Shown: piece after piece, positions 22,791 through 31,294 of the stretch | Layout of the letters: the number at the start of each line of letters is the position of its first letter | Position numbering within the stretch: position 1 is the first letter of the stretch | The notes under the pieces: model-generated | What the model saw: only the letters and a program-made list of their open reading frames with translations | Databases searched by the model: none | What the model was told of the DNA's origin: nothing | Made by a program: the position numbers and the translations under genes | DNA from: Bog-756 sp963713625 | GTDB taxonomy: Bacteria > Actinomycetota > Acidimicrobiia > Acidimicrobiales > RAAP-2 | Length of the DNA: 64,000 bases | Direction of reading: 5' to 3' | NCBI GenBank assembly: GCA_963713625.1 | Contig: CAVQMN010000004.1 | Coordinates: 310,001-374,000 of the forward strand

Positions 22791-24798
22791 TCGCGCCGCC
22801 TCGAGAACCAGCCTCCGGTGAGCTGGTAGGGCACCACGGTGGCGTTAACGTGGGGCAGTTGGGCCACCACGGCCGCGATCTCGTCGGCCGTGCCGTCGTG
22901 AAGCAGTCGGTGCCACCCGGCGGCGAACCCTCGGCGGGGCAACAGGATGGTCAACTCAGTCTGGTGGTCGGCCACCGTCTCCGCCGCCAGTTCGAGGGTG
23001 GCCCGGGTCAGACGGCGGTCCTCGCATTCCTCGACGTCGAGGGGGAGCCGGGTGAGTCCGAGTCGGCTCCACTCCGACTCGAGCGTGGCCGATGCCTGGC
23101 TGTCCAGTGTGAAGTGCACAGCACGCAGCTCGTCCGGATGCAGCGTCCTGGCGTACTGGAGCGCCCGGGCAGTGGCCATGTCGAGCCGGTCGATCAGCAC
23201 GACCACAACGTGTCGGTTGAGGACGGGCGCCTCGGCGGCTTCGGCCGCGCCCTCTTCGAGCTGGCGCTCCTCCACCATGTACTGACGGTGGAGGCCGAAC
23301 AGGGCGAGCACGCCGAGGGGCAGGATGACCAAGATGACCCAGGCACCCTCAGTGAACTTGGCCACGGCGATGATCACCAGGACGATTGCCGACGAGCACG
23401 ACGCGGTGCCGTTGATGGCGAAGCGGCGGCGCCAATGGTTCTCTTTGTGGGTGTGGTGGTATTTGGCCATGCCCGCGCCGGCCATGGTGAAACCGGTGAA
23501 CACGCCGATGGCGTAGAGCGGGATGAGCTTGTCCACCCTGGCCTGGGTCACGATAAGGAGCGCCAGCGATACCACCGTCAAGACGATGATGCCGGTGGAG
23601 AAGGCCAGCCGGTGCCCACGCTTGGTCAGCTGTCGGGGCAGGTATGAGTCCTCCGCAGCGAAGCTGGCCAGAAAGGGGAAGCCAGTGAAGCTGGTGTTGG
23701 CGGCCAGGGTGAGGATCAACGTGGTCCCGAACTGGAGGAGCACGGAAAAGAGGCTTGCCGATCGCGCCGATCCCGTAGGACGAACTTGCCCACCTGGGAG
23801 ACCACCGTGGGTGTGCCCGAGACGTAGGGAACGGGGTGGGTGATCGGGCGAGGACGGAGACGCCGAGGACCAGAGAGGCCAGGATGGTGGCCATGAGGAC
23901 CATGGTGATGCGGGCGTTCCGCGCCTCAGGCCGCGGAAGGCGCTTACGCCGTTGGAGATGGCCTCGGTCCCGGTCAGCGCCGAACCCCCGGAGGCGAAAG
24001 CCTTGAAGGATGATGATGATGCTCGCTCCGTAGAGAAGCCCGCTGCCGGATCGATCCGACATGGACGGCGGGTTGGAACCGGAGGCGTGGCCGGACGGGA
24101 TGGGCGTGGAGGCGATCCGCTGATCGCCCGGTAAGCGCCCCAGGCGATGAGAATGACCAGGCTGGCGATGAAGAAGTAGGTTGGCACGGCGAAGAACCCG
24201 ACCCGCCTCCCGGATGCCCCGCAGGTTGGCGTAGGCGAGAGGAGCACCAGGGCGACGGTGATCCACGTCGAGTTGGGGTGCAAGCGCCGGGGAAGGCAGT
24301 GGTCGAAGGCGGCCGATCCCGGCCGCGACTGGACCGCCACGGTGAGCGTGTAGTCGATCAGCAGGGACATGGCTGCCACCTGGGCCACTTCGAGCCCGAA
24401 GTTCTCCCGGGCCACCACATACGCTCCGCCGGCCTTGGTGTAGACCTTCACGACTTCGAGGTACGAGAGGGTGACGAAGAACAGCAGGCCGAGGATGACC
24501 GCGAAGGTCACCGGCACGACCGGGCGAATAGGCGGCCGGCCCGATGGCGATGACCAGCGGGTCAGCATCTGCTCGGTGGCGTAGGCAGAGGAGGAGATGC
24601 ACGTCGGACGAGAGCACTGCCAGGGCCGACGGCTTGCCCAGCCGTTCCCGGCCTGGCGCTCGTGGCCAGCGGGGGCCCGAGCAGCATGTTCTTCACCCGA
24701 TAGCGGAGGGTCTCAGGGAGGTCGAGACTCGATCGCCGGTGCTGCCGCCGGTGACGTCCGGCGGGCGCTGGGGACGGCATGGGCGGTGTGACCGTCAC
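22791..24798 (-). pseudogene. KimA-like APC-superfamily potassium/amino-acid permease, frameshifted
   Basis: The C-terminal half reads cleanly: FGTTLILTLAANTSFTGFP, GHRLAFSTGIIVLTVVS, PLYAIGVFTGFTMAGAGM, then a soluble domain (HVVVVLIDRLDMATARAL, up to NATVVPYQLTGGWF). The N-terminal half, about 23750-24790, is scattered over three frames: LDLPETLRYRVKNMLLGPPL, then LSSD, VTFAVILGLLFFVTLSYLEV with GGAYVVARENFG, STWITVALVLL, then a lost base before AYANLRGIREAGRV, an extra base, FAVPTYFFIASLVILIAWG, later GLLYGASIIIILQGF and FKAFASGGSALTGTEAISNG. The pattern is that of the KimA/Rv2690c group, K+ or amino-acid importers. At least six indels in 1 kb mean either decay or locally poor sequence; the reading frame has also lost its stop and runs into the OB-fold gene. 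Confidence 0.7.
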
Positions 24799-25004
24799 CC
24801 CGGACCCGTTCCCGACGTGGCGGCCGGATCCACGCCTCCGGTCACCGATGGGTCCACCCCCTCAGTAAATCATGGGTGTCGGCCCCGGTCGGTAGCCTGT
24901 GGCCGACGGCGCCGGCCGACTCGGCCGCGATCGGCGGCACCCGAAACCGTGACGAGTCGCTCGATTCAGGGGGTGAGTTGTGATCACGTGGCGATACGTG
25001 TTGC

Positions 25005-25763
25005 ATGGTTCGGGTGCACGTCGTCATCGTTGGCTGTGGTCGGGTCGGTTCCGGCCTGGGCGTAGGGCTGGTCAAGCAGGGGCATTCGGTCGCCATCATC
25101 GACCGCAACGCCAAGGCGTTCCGGAGGCTTCCCACGAACTGGCCCGGAACCACCATCGTGGGCTCGGGCTTCGACCGGGGCGACCTCGACCGGGCCCTGG
25201 CGGGCGAAGCGGGCGCCCTGGCTGCGGTGACCAGCGGCGACAATTCGAACATCCTGACCGCCCGCATCGCCCGCGAGACCTACGAGATCCCGAACGTGGT
25301 GGCCCGGATCTACGACCCCCGACGGGCCCAGATCTACCTCCGTCTCGGCATTCCCACCGTGGCCACGGTGTCGTGGACCATCGACCAGGTGCGCCGGCGC
25401 CTCGTCCCCGGTGAGCTGGAGCCCGAATGGTCGGATCCGACCGGGACCTTCTCGCTGGTCGAGCGCGAGCTGCCCGAGCGGTGGGCGGGCAAGCGGCTGG
25501 CCGACATCACCAGGCCGGGCGAGATGACGGTGGTGGCGGTGACCCGGGCCGGGGTGGCCCGGCTCGACTTCGGGGACCTGGTGGGCCAGGACGGGGACGT
25601 CCTCCACCTGGTGGTGTCGGACACGGCGCTCGAGCGCCTCCGCTCCCGGCTCGAGGGGGAGGCCAAGGCCGCCGCCGCCGGATCCGCCGGTCCTGGCCGG
25701 GCAGCCGGCCCCAGCGGGAACGGCACCGGCGTGGACGGTGCCGAGGGCGGTGATCGGTCATGA
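25005..25763 (+). CDS. TrkA-type potassium uptake regulator, RCK N+C domains (CeoB-like)
   Basis: This is a cytoplasmic NAD(H)-binding gating subunit of a K+ transport system. The Rossmann motif VVIVGCGRVGSGLG starts at residue 6, followed by the Asp of IIDRN and TSGDNSN, the usual RCK-N positions, and a TrkA_C domain at about residues 130-220 (FSLVERELPERWAGKRL...). The last 30 residues are Gly/Ala-rich and look disordered. Its stop overlaps the start of the next trkA by four bases (ATGA). The neighbouring permease is degenerate and no TrkG/H or Ktr membrane subunit lies in the window, so the partner channel must be elsewhere or lost. Confidence 0.9.
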   Translation: MVRVHVVIVGCGRVGSGLGVGLVKQGHSVAIIDRNAKAFRRLPTNWPGTTIVGSGFDRGDLDRALAGEAGALAAVTSGDNSNILTARIARETYEIPNVVARIYDPRRAQIYLRLGIPTVATVSWTIDQVRRRLVPGELEPEWSDPTGTFSLVERELPERWAGKRLADITRPGEMTVVAVTRAGVARLDFGDLVGQDGDVLHLVVSDTALERLRSRLEGEAKAAAAGSAGPGRAAGPSGNGTGVDGAEGGDRS

Positions 25764-26422
25764 AGGTGGCCATCGCCGGCGCCGGAAGCGTGGGGACGGC
25801 CATCGCCTCGGATCTCCACGCCGGTGGGCATGACGTGCTGGTCATCGAGCAGGACCCGGACCTCGTGGCCCGCATCCGTGACGATCTCGACATCACCTGG
25901 GTGGTGGCCGACGCCTGTGAGGTCTCGTCCCTCGACGCCGCCGGGCTCTCCACCGTCGACGTGGTGGTGGCCGCCACCGGCGACGACGAGGACAATCTCG
26001 TGATCTCCCTGCTGTCCAAGCAGGAGTTCGCCGTCCCCCGGGTCGTGGCCCGGGTCAACCACCCGAAGAACCAGTGGTTGTTCAACGAGAGCTGGGGCGT
26101 CGACGTGTCGGTATCCACGCCTCAGCTGCTCACCGCGCTGGTCGAAGAAGCCGTGTCGGTGGGCAGTCTGGTCCGGCTCCTCCGGTTCGAGGGCGGGAAC
26201 GCCCATCTGGTCGAGGTCACGCTGGCCGACGACTCGCCGGCCGCCGGGGTGACCCTGGTCGACCTCGGGGTCCCACGCGACGCCACGGTAGTGGCGGTGG
26301 TACGCGACGACCGCCTGATCGTGCCCCGCGGCGACACCCGGCTGGCCATCGGCGACGAGGTGCTGGTGCTCGTGACCTCCGACGCCGAGGATGTGGTCCA
26401 ACAACTGCTGGTGGGTCATTGA
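25760..26422 (+). CDS. TrkA-type potassium uptake regulator, second RCK protein (CeoC-like)
   Basis: The second half of a TrkA pair: VAIAGAGSVGTAIASDL is the dinucleotide motif at residues 3-19, VIEQD carries the acidic adenosine-ribose residue, and ATGDDEDNLVISL follows. The C-terminal part (SVGSLVRLLRF..., AAGVTLVDLGVPRDATVVAV) is the TrkA_C domain. The 220-residue length equals a single RCK unit, so the two genes together should give the tetrameric or octameric ring. ATG 25760 is in the ATGA overlap with the preceding gene, so they are made together. The same order of two trkA genes occurs in mycobacteria (ceoB-ceoC). Confidence 0.9.
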   Translation: MKVAIAGAGSVGTAIASDLHAGGHDVLVIEQDPDLVARIRDDLDITWVVADACEVSSLDAAGLSTVDVVVAATGDDEDNLVISLLSKQEFAVPRVVARVNHPKNQWLFNESWGVDVSVSTPQLLTALVEEAVSVGSLVRLLRFEGGNAHLVEVTLADDSPAAGVTLVDLGVPRDATVVAVVRDDRLIVPRGDTRLAIGDEVLVLVTSDAEDVVQQLLVGH

Positions 26423-26437
26423 CATGATGCGGGTGCG

Positions 26438-27229
26438 ATGATGCGAGCCGCCTTCTTCGACCTGGACAAGACGGTCATCGCCAAAGCGTCCATCCCGGCG
26501 TTCGGCCGACCCCTCTACCAGGGTGGATTGATCAACCGACGTCTGGTGGCGCGGGCCCTCGTGACCCAGATCATCTACCTCCACCTCGGGGCCAGCGAAC
26601 AGAAGCTGGCCCGGATCCGCGAGTCGATGCTCATGTTGACCAAGGGGTGGGAGCACGAGCAGATCAAAGAGATCGTGCGCGAGGCCCTCGAAGAGACGGT
26701 GGAGCCGATCATCTACGCCGAGGCCCTCGATCTGATCGAGGCTCACCGGGCCGCCGGCTACAAGGTGTACCTGGTGTCGGCGTCGCCCGAGGTCATCGTG
26801 GCCCCCCTGGCCGAACACCTGGGCGTGGACGGTGCCATCGCCAGTCGACCGGTGGTGGACGAGGACGGTCGCTACACCGGGGAGATGGAGTTCTACGCCT
26901 ACGGCCCCTTCAAGGCCGAAGCCATTCAGGAATTGGCCCGTGAGCAGGGGCTGGACCTCGAGGAGTCCTCGGCGTACTCGGACTCCTACACCGACCTGCC
27001 CATGCTCGAGGCGGTGGGCCATCCGGTGGTCGTGAACCCCGACCGGGTGCTGGCCAAGGTGGCCCGCCAGCGTGACTGGGAAGTGATGCAGTTCACCAAA
27101 CCGGTGCGCCTGCGCGACCGGGTCAGCGTGCCCAGCTGGTCGATGACCGCGGCCGTGGGCGGGATCACCGCCGCGGCGTCGGTGGGCGCGCTCGTCGCCT
27201 GGCGCCTGGCACGGCGACCGCAGCGGTAG
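26438..27229 (+). CDS. HAD-IB family phosphatase (SerB-like) with C-terminal membrane anchor
   Basis: The catalytic nucleophile motif FFDLDKTVI is at residues 6-14, motif II is VSASPEV with Ser near residue 109, and the late SAYSDSYTDLPML provides the Asp pair of motif IV. The IB-type cap is the helical segment between (ASEQKLARIRESML...). The family includes phosphoserine phosphatase and many enzymes of unknown substrate. The last 30 residues contain one hydrophobic helix (AVGGITAAASVGALVAWRLARR), so the enzyme may sit on the membrane, as seen in actinobacterial homologs. It starts 15 bases after the trkA stop and is probably in the same operon. Confidence 0.85.
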   Translation: MMRAAFFDLDKTVIAKASIPAFGRPLYQGGLINRRLVARALVTQIIYLHLGASEQKLARIRESMLMLTKGWEHEQIKEIVREALEETVEPIIYAEALDLIEAHRAAGYKVYLVSASPEVIVAPLAEHLGVDGAIASRPVVDEDGRYTGEMEFYAYGPFKAEAIQELAREQGLDLEESSAYSDSYTDLPMLEAVGHPVVVNPDRVLAKVARQRDWEVMQFTKPVRLRDRVSVPSWSMTAAVGGITAAASVGALVAWRLARRPQR

Positions 27230-27301
27230 GCCGAGCCCGGGCGGCCGTTCAGCCGGTGCCGGCGTGAGCGCAGTGGGGGCCGCGCCCTGGCGTTGCTCTC
27301 A

Positions 27302-27321
27302 GGCGCCCAACCGCGGGCGCC
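27302..27321. terminator. GC-rich hairpin between convergent genes
   Basis: GGCGCCC-AACCGC-GGGCGCC forms a perfect 7-bp stem with a 6-base loop, about 73 bases after the HAD gene and between it and the convergent sigma factor gene. No T run follows, so it is a possible L-shaped or factor-assisted terminator rather than a classical one. Confidence 0.45.
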
Positions 27322-27330
27322 CAGGGTTGC

Positions 27331-27405
27331 TCAGGAAGGACGGAGCCGCTTGGCGGCGACAACACCCAGGGCAACGATGATGGCGAGGATCAGAAGCTTC
27401 TTCAT
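27331..27405 (-). CDS. Possible 24-residue hydrophobic peptide
   Basis: A very short minus-strand frame reads MKKLLILAIIVALGVVAAK plus RLRPS. Lys-Lys, a continuous hydrophobic helix and a basic tail make a plausible membrane micropeptide, and small proteins of this form are common in actinobacteria. There is no clear ribosome binding site before the ATG at 27405, so this may be chance. Confidence 0.25.
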   Translation of the reverse strand: MKKLLILAIIVALGVVAAKRLRPS

Positions 27406-27487
27406 GAGCAGAGATGGTAACCGGTCCGATCAGATCCTGCTCCCGGGGTGCCGACCGGGTCGGCCCGCTCCCGTGCAGACGCTCGGC

Positions 27488-28456
27488 TCAGACGGTCAGG
27501 AGGTCCCGTGCTCCGGTGTCCGATGAAGGGTGGCGCAGCTTGGACATGGCCCGCGCCTCGATCTGACGGATCCGCTCGCGGGTCAGGTTGAAGTGCTCGC
27601 CGACCTCCTCGAGCGTGCGCGGCTCCCCCCGGTCGAGGCCGAAGCGAAGCCGGAGGATCTCGCGCTCCCGCTCGTCGAGCGGTGAGAGCAGCCGTCCGAT
27701 CTCCTCGGGCAGCAGGGAGACGGCGGCCACTTCGAAGGGGGACTCGGCCGACCGGTCCTCGACCACGTCGCCGAGCTCGGCGTCGCCGTCCTCGCGCAGA
27801 GGCTCCGACAACGAAAGGGGCTCGGCCCGGAACCGCAGCGCCTCCACCAACTTGTCCTCGGGCATCTCGACCTCGGCGCCCAGCTCGGCCAACGTGGCCG
27901 GCCGGCCGTACTTGAGCTCCAGACGGGCCTGGGCCTTTTGCACCCGGGCCAGCGTGTCACCGGCGTGGACGGGCAGCCGGATGGTCCGGCCCGTGTTGGC
28001 GATGCCCCTGGTGATGGCCTGGCGGATCCACCAGGTGGCGTAGGTGGAGAACTTGAAGCCCTTCCGCCAGTCGAACTTCTCGACGGCGTGCATCAGGCCC
28101 AGGTTCCCCTCCTGGATGAGATCGAGCAGGGGAAGGCCGGAGGCCTGGTACTTCTTGGCGATGGACACCACCAGCCGGAGGTTCGACTGCACGAAGGTCT
28201 GCTGGGCCCCCTCGCCCTGCAGGGTGGTCCGTCGCAGCTCGCGCTTCTTGGCCGGGGTCAGGCCCTTGGGTGCCGCCGCCAGCTGGGCGTCCGCTTCCCG
28301 GCCGGCTTCGATAGCCTGGGCCAGGCGAACCTCGTCGTCTTTGGTCAGCAACGGATACTGGCCGATATCGGTCAAATACAACCGAACCAGATCTTCGTCG
28401 TCTCGCTCGAGGCGCTCCTTTGCCAACTTCACCAGGTCCTTCGTTTTCCCCACCAC
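27488..28456 (-). CDS. RNA polymerase sigma-70 factor (SigA/SigB-like)
   Basis: This protein directs RNA polymerase to promoters. In 322 residues it holds region 1.2 (LVRLYLTDIGQYPLLTK), region 2 (NLRLVVSIAKKYQASGLPLL, then FDWRKGFKFSTYATWWIRQA, the -10-melting and recognition part), region 3 and region 4.2 (TLEEVGEHFNLTRERIRQIE, the -35 helix-turn-helix). Only about 20 residues precede region 1.2, so there is no long region 1.1. That and the conserved core fit either the primary factor or a close group 2 paralog; which one cannot be settled inside this window. It converges with the HAD gene, with a hairpin between. Confidence 0.9.
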   Translation of the reverse strand: MVGKTKDLVKLAKERLERDDEDLVRLYLTDIGQYPLLTKDDEVRLAQAIEAGREADAQLAAAPKGLTPAKKRELRRTTLQGEGAQQTFVQSNLRLVVSIAKKYQASGLPLLDLIQEGNLGLMHAVEKFDWRKGFKFSTYATWWIRQAITRGIANTGRTIRLPVHAGDTLARVQKAQARLELKYGRPATLAELGAEVEMPEDKLVEALRFRAEPLSLSEPLREDGDAELGDVVEDRSAESPFEVAAVSLLPEEIGRLLSPLDEREREILRLRFGLDRGEPRTLEEVGEHFNLTRERIRQIEARAMSKLRHPSSDTGARDLLTV

Positions 28457-28614
28457 GTGGGGGACGGCCGACCTTCGTTCAGTGTCACCGACGAAATCGG
28501 TACTCGCTGACTCAGGTCCGGCGTTTTCGGGCGCAACGATTGCTGCTTTCGAAGTTTACCGGACGCGTCAAGCCCTCCGAGCGACAGGGCCGGTGGCAGG
28601 GCCTTTTTCCGGTG

Positions 28615-29328
28615 TCAGTCCTCGGGCACGGAATCGGGGAAGATGACCAGGCCGGAACGGGTCCCGGTCCCCACCACGGCCGTCTCCAGGAGCTGGAGGA
28701 ACTCGTGGACGGCGGCCACATCGTGCGGCCGGGTGACCAGGCGCTCCACCAGGCGCTCGCCGGCGTGCCAGTCCTCGATCTCATCGTTGAGCACCAGCCG
28801 CAGGGCCCGGGCCACCGGTCCGTCGGTCACCTGGCCGACCACGGCCAGGTGGCGTTCATAGGTGGTCACCAGGCGTGGGAGAACCACCCGGTAGAGGCCG
28901 GCCAATCGGGGCAGGGCACCGGGTCGGCCCGCCGTCTCCTCCCCCGCCGGGGGCCAGGTCGAGCCGGGCATGTCCGACGTGGGTGCGTACCCTTCGAGAG
29001 CGGCGAACAGCGCGCCGCTGGCCGCGGAGGGCACGGTGAGGCTCATCGGATCGGCCCCGGTGAGGACGGGCAGACGGTCGGCCCACAGGTCGGCGTGCCA
29101 GGCGTGGCGCAGGCTCTGTCGGTCCAGGTGCAGCTTGACCGCGGCCACGGGCATGTCGGTGACCCACGAACCCAGCAGGCCGTAGAGGGCGTTCTCGATC
29201 CACCGGTACTCCCCCACCAGGGCGGCGGTGACCCCGAGGGTCAGGGGCAGCGACCCCCGATCCGGGTCGGCGACGGGCTCATGGCCGACGGTGGTGACGG
29301 TCTCGTCCTGACCGGCGAGCTCAGACAA
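28615..29328 (-). CDS. Hypothetical protein, possible ferritin-like four-helix fold
   Basis: The 237-residue product is rich in long helices. Acidic and His residues are spaced as in di-iron or ferritin-like bundles: VGEYRWIENALYG, later RQSLRHAWHADLWADRL, then RLVTTYERHLAVV and LNDEIEDWHAGERLVERL (E-x-x-D-W-H). This spacing is suggestive only; I do not know the family. The start is a TTG (29328) overlapping the end of the nadE synthetase frame by eight bases, which implies co-translation with it. No signal peptide, membrane helix or cysteine pair is seen. Confidence 0.6.
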   Translation of the reverse strand: MSELAGQDETVTTVGHEPVADPDRGSLPLTLGVTAALVGEYRWIENALYGLLGSWVTDMPVAAVKLHLDRQSLRHAWHADLWADRLPVLTGADPMSLTVPSAASGALFAALEGYAPTSDMPGSTWPPAGEETAGRPGALPRLAGLYRVVLPRLVTTYERHLAVVGQVTDGPVARALRLVLNDEIEDWHAGERLVERLVTRPHDVAAVHEFLQLLETAVVGTGTRSGLVIFPDSVPED

Positions 29329-30343
29329 CCGCCGGCGTCTCCCCGTGCTGTGCTCCGGGCTGCCCGGGCGGGGGTGCGGGTGCCGGTGCCGAGGGCGGCC
29401 CGGCCGGTCGGCCGGGGCCGGCAGCTTCGGACCGGTAGTGGTTGGTGATGGGCATCCGCCTGTCCTTCCCGAAGGCCTTGCCCGAGATCCTGACCCCGGG
29501 GGGCATCTGCCGGCGCTTGTACTCGGCCCGGTCGACCAGGCCCACCACCCGGCTCACGGCGTCGGGGTCGTACCCGGCCCCCACCAGATCGTCCGGCGAG
29601 CGGTCCTCCTCCACGTACCCGGCCACCACCGGGTCGAGGACCGAGTAGGGAGGCAGGGACTCGTCGTCCCGCTGGTCGGGCCGCAGTTCGGCCGAAGGGG
29701 CCTTGGTCAGCACCGGGTCGGGGATGAGATCGAATCCTTCCCGCCGGTTTCGGTGGCGGCACAAGGCGTAGACCAGGGTTTTCGGGACGTCCTTGATCAC
29801 CGCGAACCCGCCGGCCGAGTCGCCGTAGAGGGTGGAGTAGCCGGTGGCCATCTCGCTCTTGTTGCCCGTGGTCAGGACGATCCATCCCTTGGCGTTGGAG
29901 AGGCCCATGAGCAGCACCCCCCGGATCCGCGACTGCAGGTTCTCGTCGGTCAGCCCCACCGGCTGGCCCGGGATCAGGGGGTCGAGCGTGGTGGCCAGGG
30001 CCCGGTGGGCGGCCTCGATGGGTGCGGTGGCCACGTCGATCCCGAGATTGGCGGCCAGGGTCACCGCGTCGGCCACCGATCCCTCACTGGAGTAGCGGGA
30101 CGGCATCGTCACCCCGTGGACGTGCTCCCGGCCCAGGGCGTCGACGGCGATGGCCGCCACCAGGGACGAGTCGATGCCGCCGGAAAGCCCGATCACCGCG
30201 TCGGTGAACCCGTTCTTGCCCACGTAGTCGCGGGTACCGAGGACCAGCGCCTCGTAGACCTCGGCCTCGGGATCGAGGGCGGTGGCTCTGGGAGTGGCGG
30301 CGGGGGCGCCCGACGGACGGCGGGAAACGGTGGTGACGACCAC
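29321..30343 (-). CDS. nadE: NAD+ synthetase, ammonia-ligase domain (C-terminal part of frameshifted nadE)
   Basis: This is the synthetase half of glutamine-dependent NAD+ synthetase, which turns deamido-NAD, ATP and ammonia into NAD+. The PP-loop LSGGIDSSLVAAIAVDALG is intact, followed by PSRYSSEGSV, TTGNKSEMATGYSTLYGDSAGGFAVIKD and the late FGKDRRMPITNHYR, all hallmarks of the family. The frame is +1 relative to the glutaminase frame upstream; the two overlap around 30084-30343 and the join falls next to a GTGGAC hexamer array. Either the gene is broken, or a base was inserted in sequencing, or the two halves are made separately from a GTG near 30343. The C-terminal 30 residues are Pro/Ala-rich. 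Confidence 0.85.
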   Translation of the reverse strand: MVVTTVSRRPSGAPAATPRATALDPEAEVYEALVLGTRDYVGKNGFTDAVIGLSGGIDSSLVAAIAVDALGREHVHGVTMPSRYSSEGSVADAVTLAANLGIDVATAPIEAAHRALATTLDPLIPGQPVGLTDENLQSRIRGVLLMGLSNAKGWIVLTTGNKSEMATGYSTLYGDSAGGFAVIKDVPKTLVYALCRHRNRREGFDLIPDPVLTKAPSAELRPDQRDDESLPPYSVLDPVVAGYVEEDRSPDDLVGAGYDPDAVSRVVGLVDRAEYKRRQMPPGVRISGKAFGKDRRMPITNHYRSEAAGPGRPAGPPSAPAPAPPPGQPGAQHGETPAVV

Positions 30344-31139
30344 GGGCCGGTCGGGGCCACCGTCGGCCGGGCCGTCCGCCGTCCACGTCCACGTCCACGT
30401 CCACGTCCACGTCCACCAGCATCACCTCTTCGACGAACTGGGCGGCCGAGGCCAGCACCGAGCCGTCAGGGCCCATGACCAGGGACGCACCGTCGAACAC
30501 CAGCTCATCCTGGCCTCCCACCTGGTTCACGTAGACCACGGCGCAGCCGGTCTCCGCCACCCGGTCACCCAGCACGGCCAGCCGTTCCTGGCGCCGGCCC
30601 CGCGAGTAGGGGGAGGCGTTGAGATTCACCAGGAGACGGGCGCCGGCATCAGCCTGGCTGACCATCGGGCCCCTCGGTACCCACATGTCCTCGCAGATGG
30701 TGATCCCGACCGGCACTCCCGCCACGACGAACGGGACCGGAGGCTCGTCGCCGGAGACGAACCACCGCTGCTCGTCGAAGACCCCGTAGTTGGGAAGCAG
30801 CCGCTTGTGGTAGCGACCGAGGACCCGGCCCTCCGCACAGAGGGCGGCGGCATTGAACAGTCGGCCGGCATCGTCGCAGTCGACGTAGCCGATGACCGCG
30901 GCACAGCTCCCCGCGGCCGCGGCGATCCGGGCGAAGACGGCCTGGTTGTCGGCCACGAATGCCGGCCGCCCCAACAGGTCCTCCGGTGGGTAGCCGGTGA
31001 CGGTCAGTTCGGGAAAGACGGCCAGGTCGGCGCCGCCCCGCTCGGCGGTGCCGAGGGCCTCGGCGATCCGGCGGGCGTTGCCCTCGAGATCGCCGACCAC
31101 CGTATTGATCTGGCACGCGGCCACGCGCACTCGGGGCAT
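30084..31139 (-). CDS. nadE: NAD+ synthetase, glutaminase (nitrilase-fold) domain (N-terminal part of frameshifted nadE)
   Basis: This is the amidohydrolase half that releases ammonia from glutamine for the synthetase. From ATG 31139 it reads VRVAACQINTVVGDLEGN, then the triad: Glu in FPELTVTGYPPEDLL, Lys in GRYHKRLLPNYGVF, Cys in VGITICEDMWVPRG. NASPYSRGRRQERL and YVNQVGGQDELVFDG complete the domain. Meaningful coding ends near 30370, just after a run of Val-Asp pairs; the remaining 90 residues of this frame are an out-of-frame reading of the synthetase. Joining the two frames at that point would give an enzyme of about 600 residues, normal for bacterial NadE. Confidence 0.85.
   Translation of the reverse strand: MPRVRVAACQINTVVGDLEGNARRIAEALGTAERGGADLAVFPELTVTGYPPEDLLGRPAFVADNQAVFARIAAAAGSCAAVIGYVDCDDAGRLFNAAALCAEGRVLGRYHKRLLPNYGVFDEQRWFVSGDEPPVPFVVAGVPVGITICEDMWVPRGPMVSQADAGARLLVNLNASPYSRGRRQERLAVLGDRVAETGCAVVYVNQVGGQDELVFDGASLVMGPDGSVLASAAQFVEEVMLVDVDVDVDVDVDGGRPGRRWPRPARGRHHRFPPSVGRPRRHSQSHRPRSRGRGLRGAGPRYPRLRGQERVHRRGDRAFRRHRLVPGGGHRRRRPGPGARPRGDDAVPLLQ
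30381..30416. repeat. Hexamer tandem repeat (GTCCAC)6 at the nadE frame join
   Basis: Six perfect copies of GTCCAC encode (Val-Asp)6 on the minus strand, in the linker between the glutaminase and synthetase domains. Because the unit is six bases, copy-number change cannot shift the frame, yet the +1 shift occurs within about 60 bases of it. Confidence 0.9.
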
Positions 31140-31267
31140 GCCGTCAGACTACCGGCGGTGCTGCCTGGCCTTTTCTCCACCCGGGTTCTGACCACCCGTG
31201 CGACAGGCGGGCCCGCATTCCCCTCCGGTACGCTCGACGGGCGACCAATCGCTCAGTTCATGCTCCG

Positions 31268-31294
31268 TTTACAGTCGGGTAACGGAGGAGAAAT
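31268..31294 (+). promoter_or_regulatory. GlnR-box-like array ahead of glnII
   Basis: Three half-sites are spaced exactly 11 bases apart: TTTAC (31268-31272), six bases, GTAAC (31279-31283), six bases, GAAAT (31290-31294). The actinobacterial GlnR consensus is gTnAC-n6-GaAAc repeated, so both the half-sites and the spacing fit, with single mismatches. It lies about 150 bases before glnII; a GlnR-like regulator is encoded 2.6 kb downstream. The assignment is inferred from this match. Confidence 0.5.

Noticed and set aside
30381..30416. Phase-variable switch in nadE
   Set aside because: The unit is six bases long, so copy-number changes cannot alter the frame.
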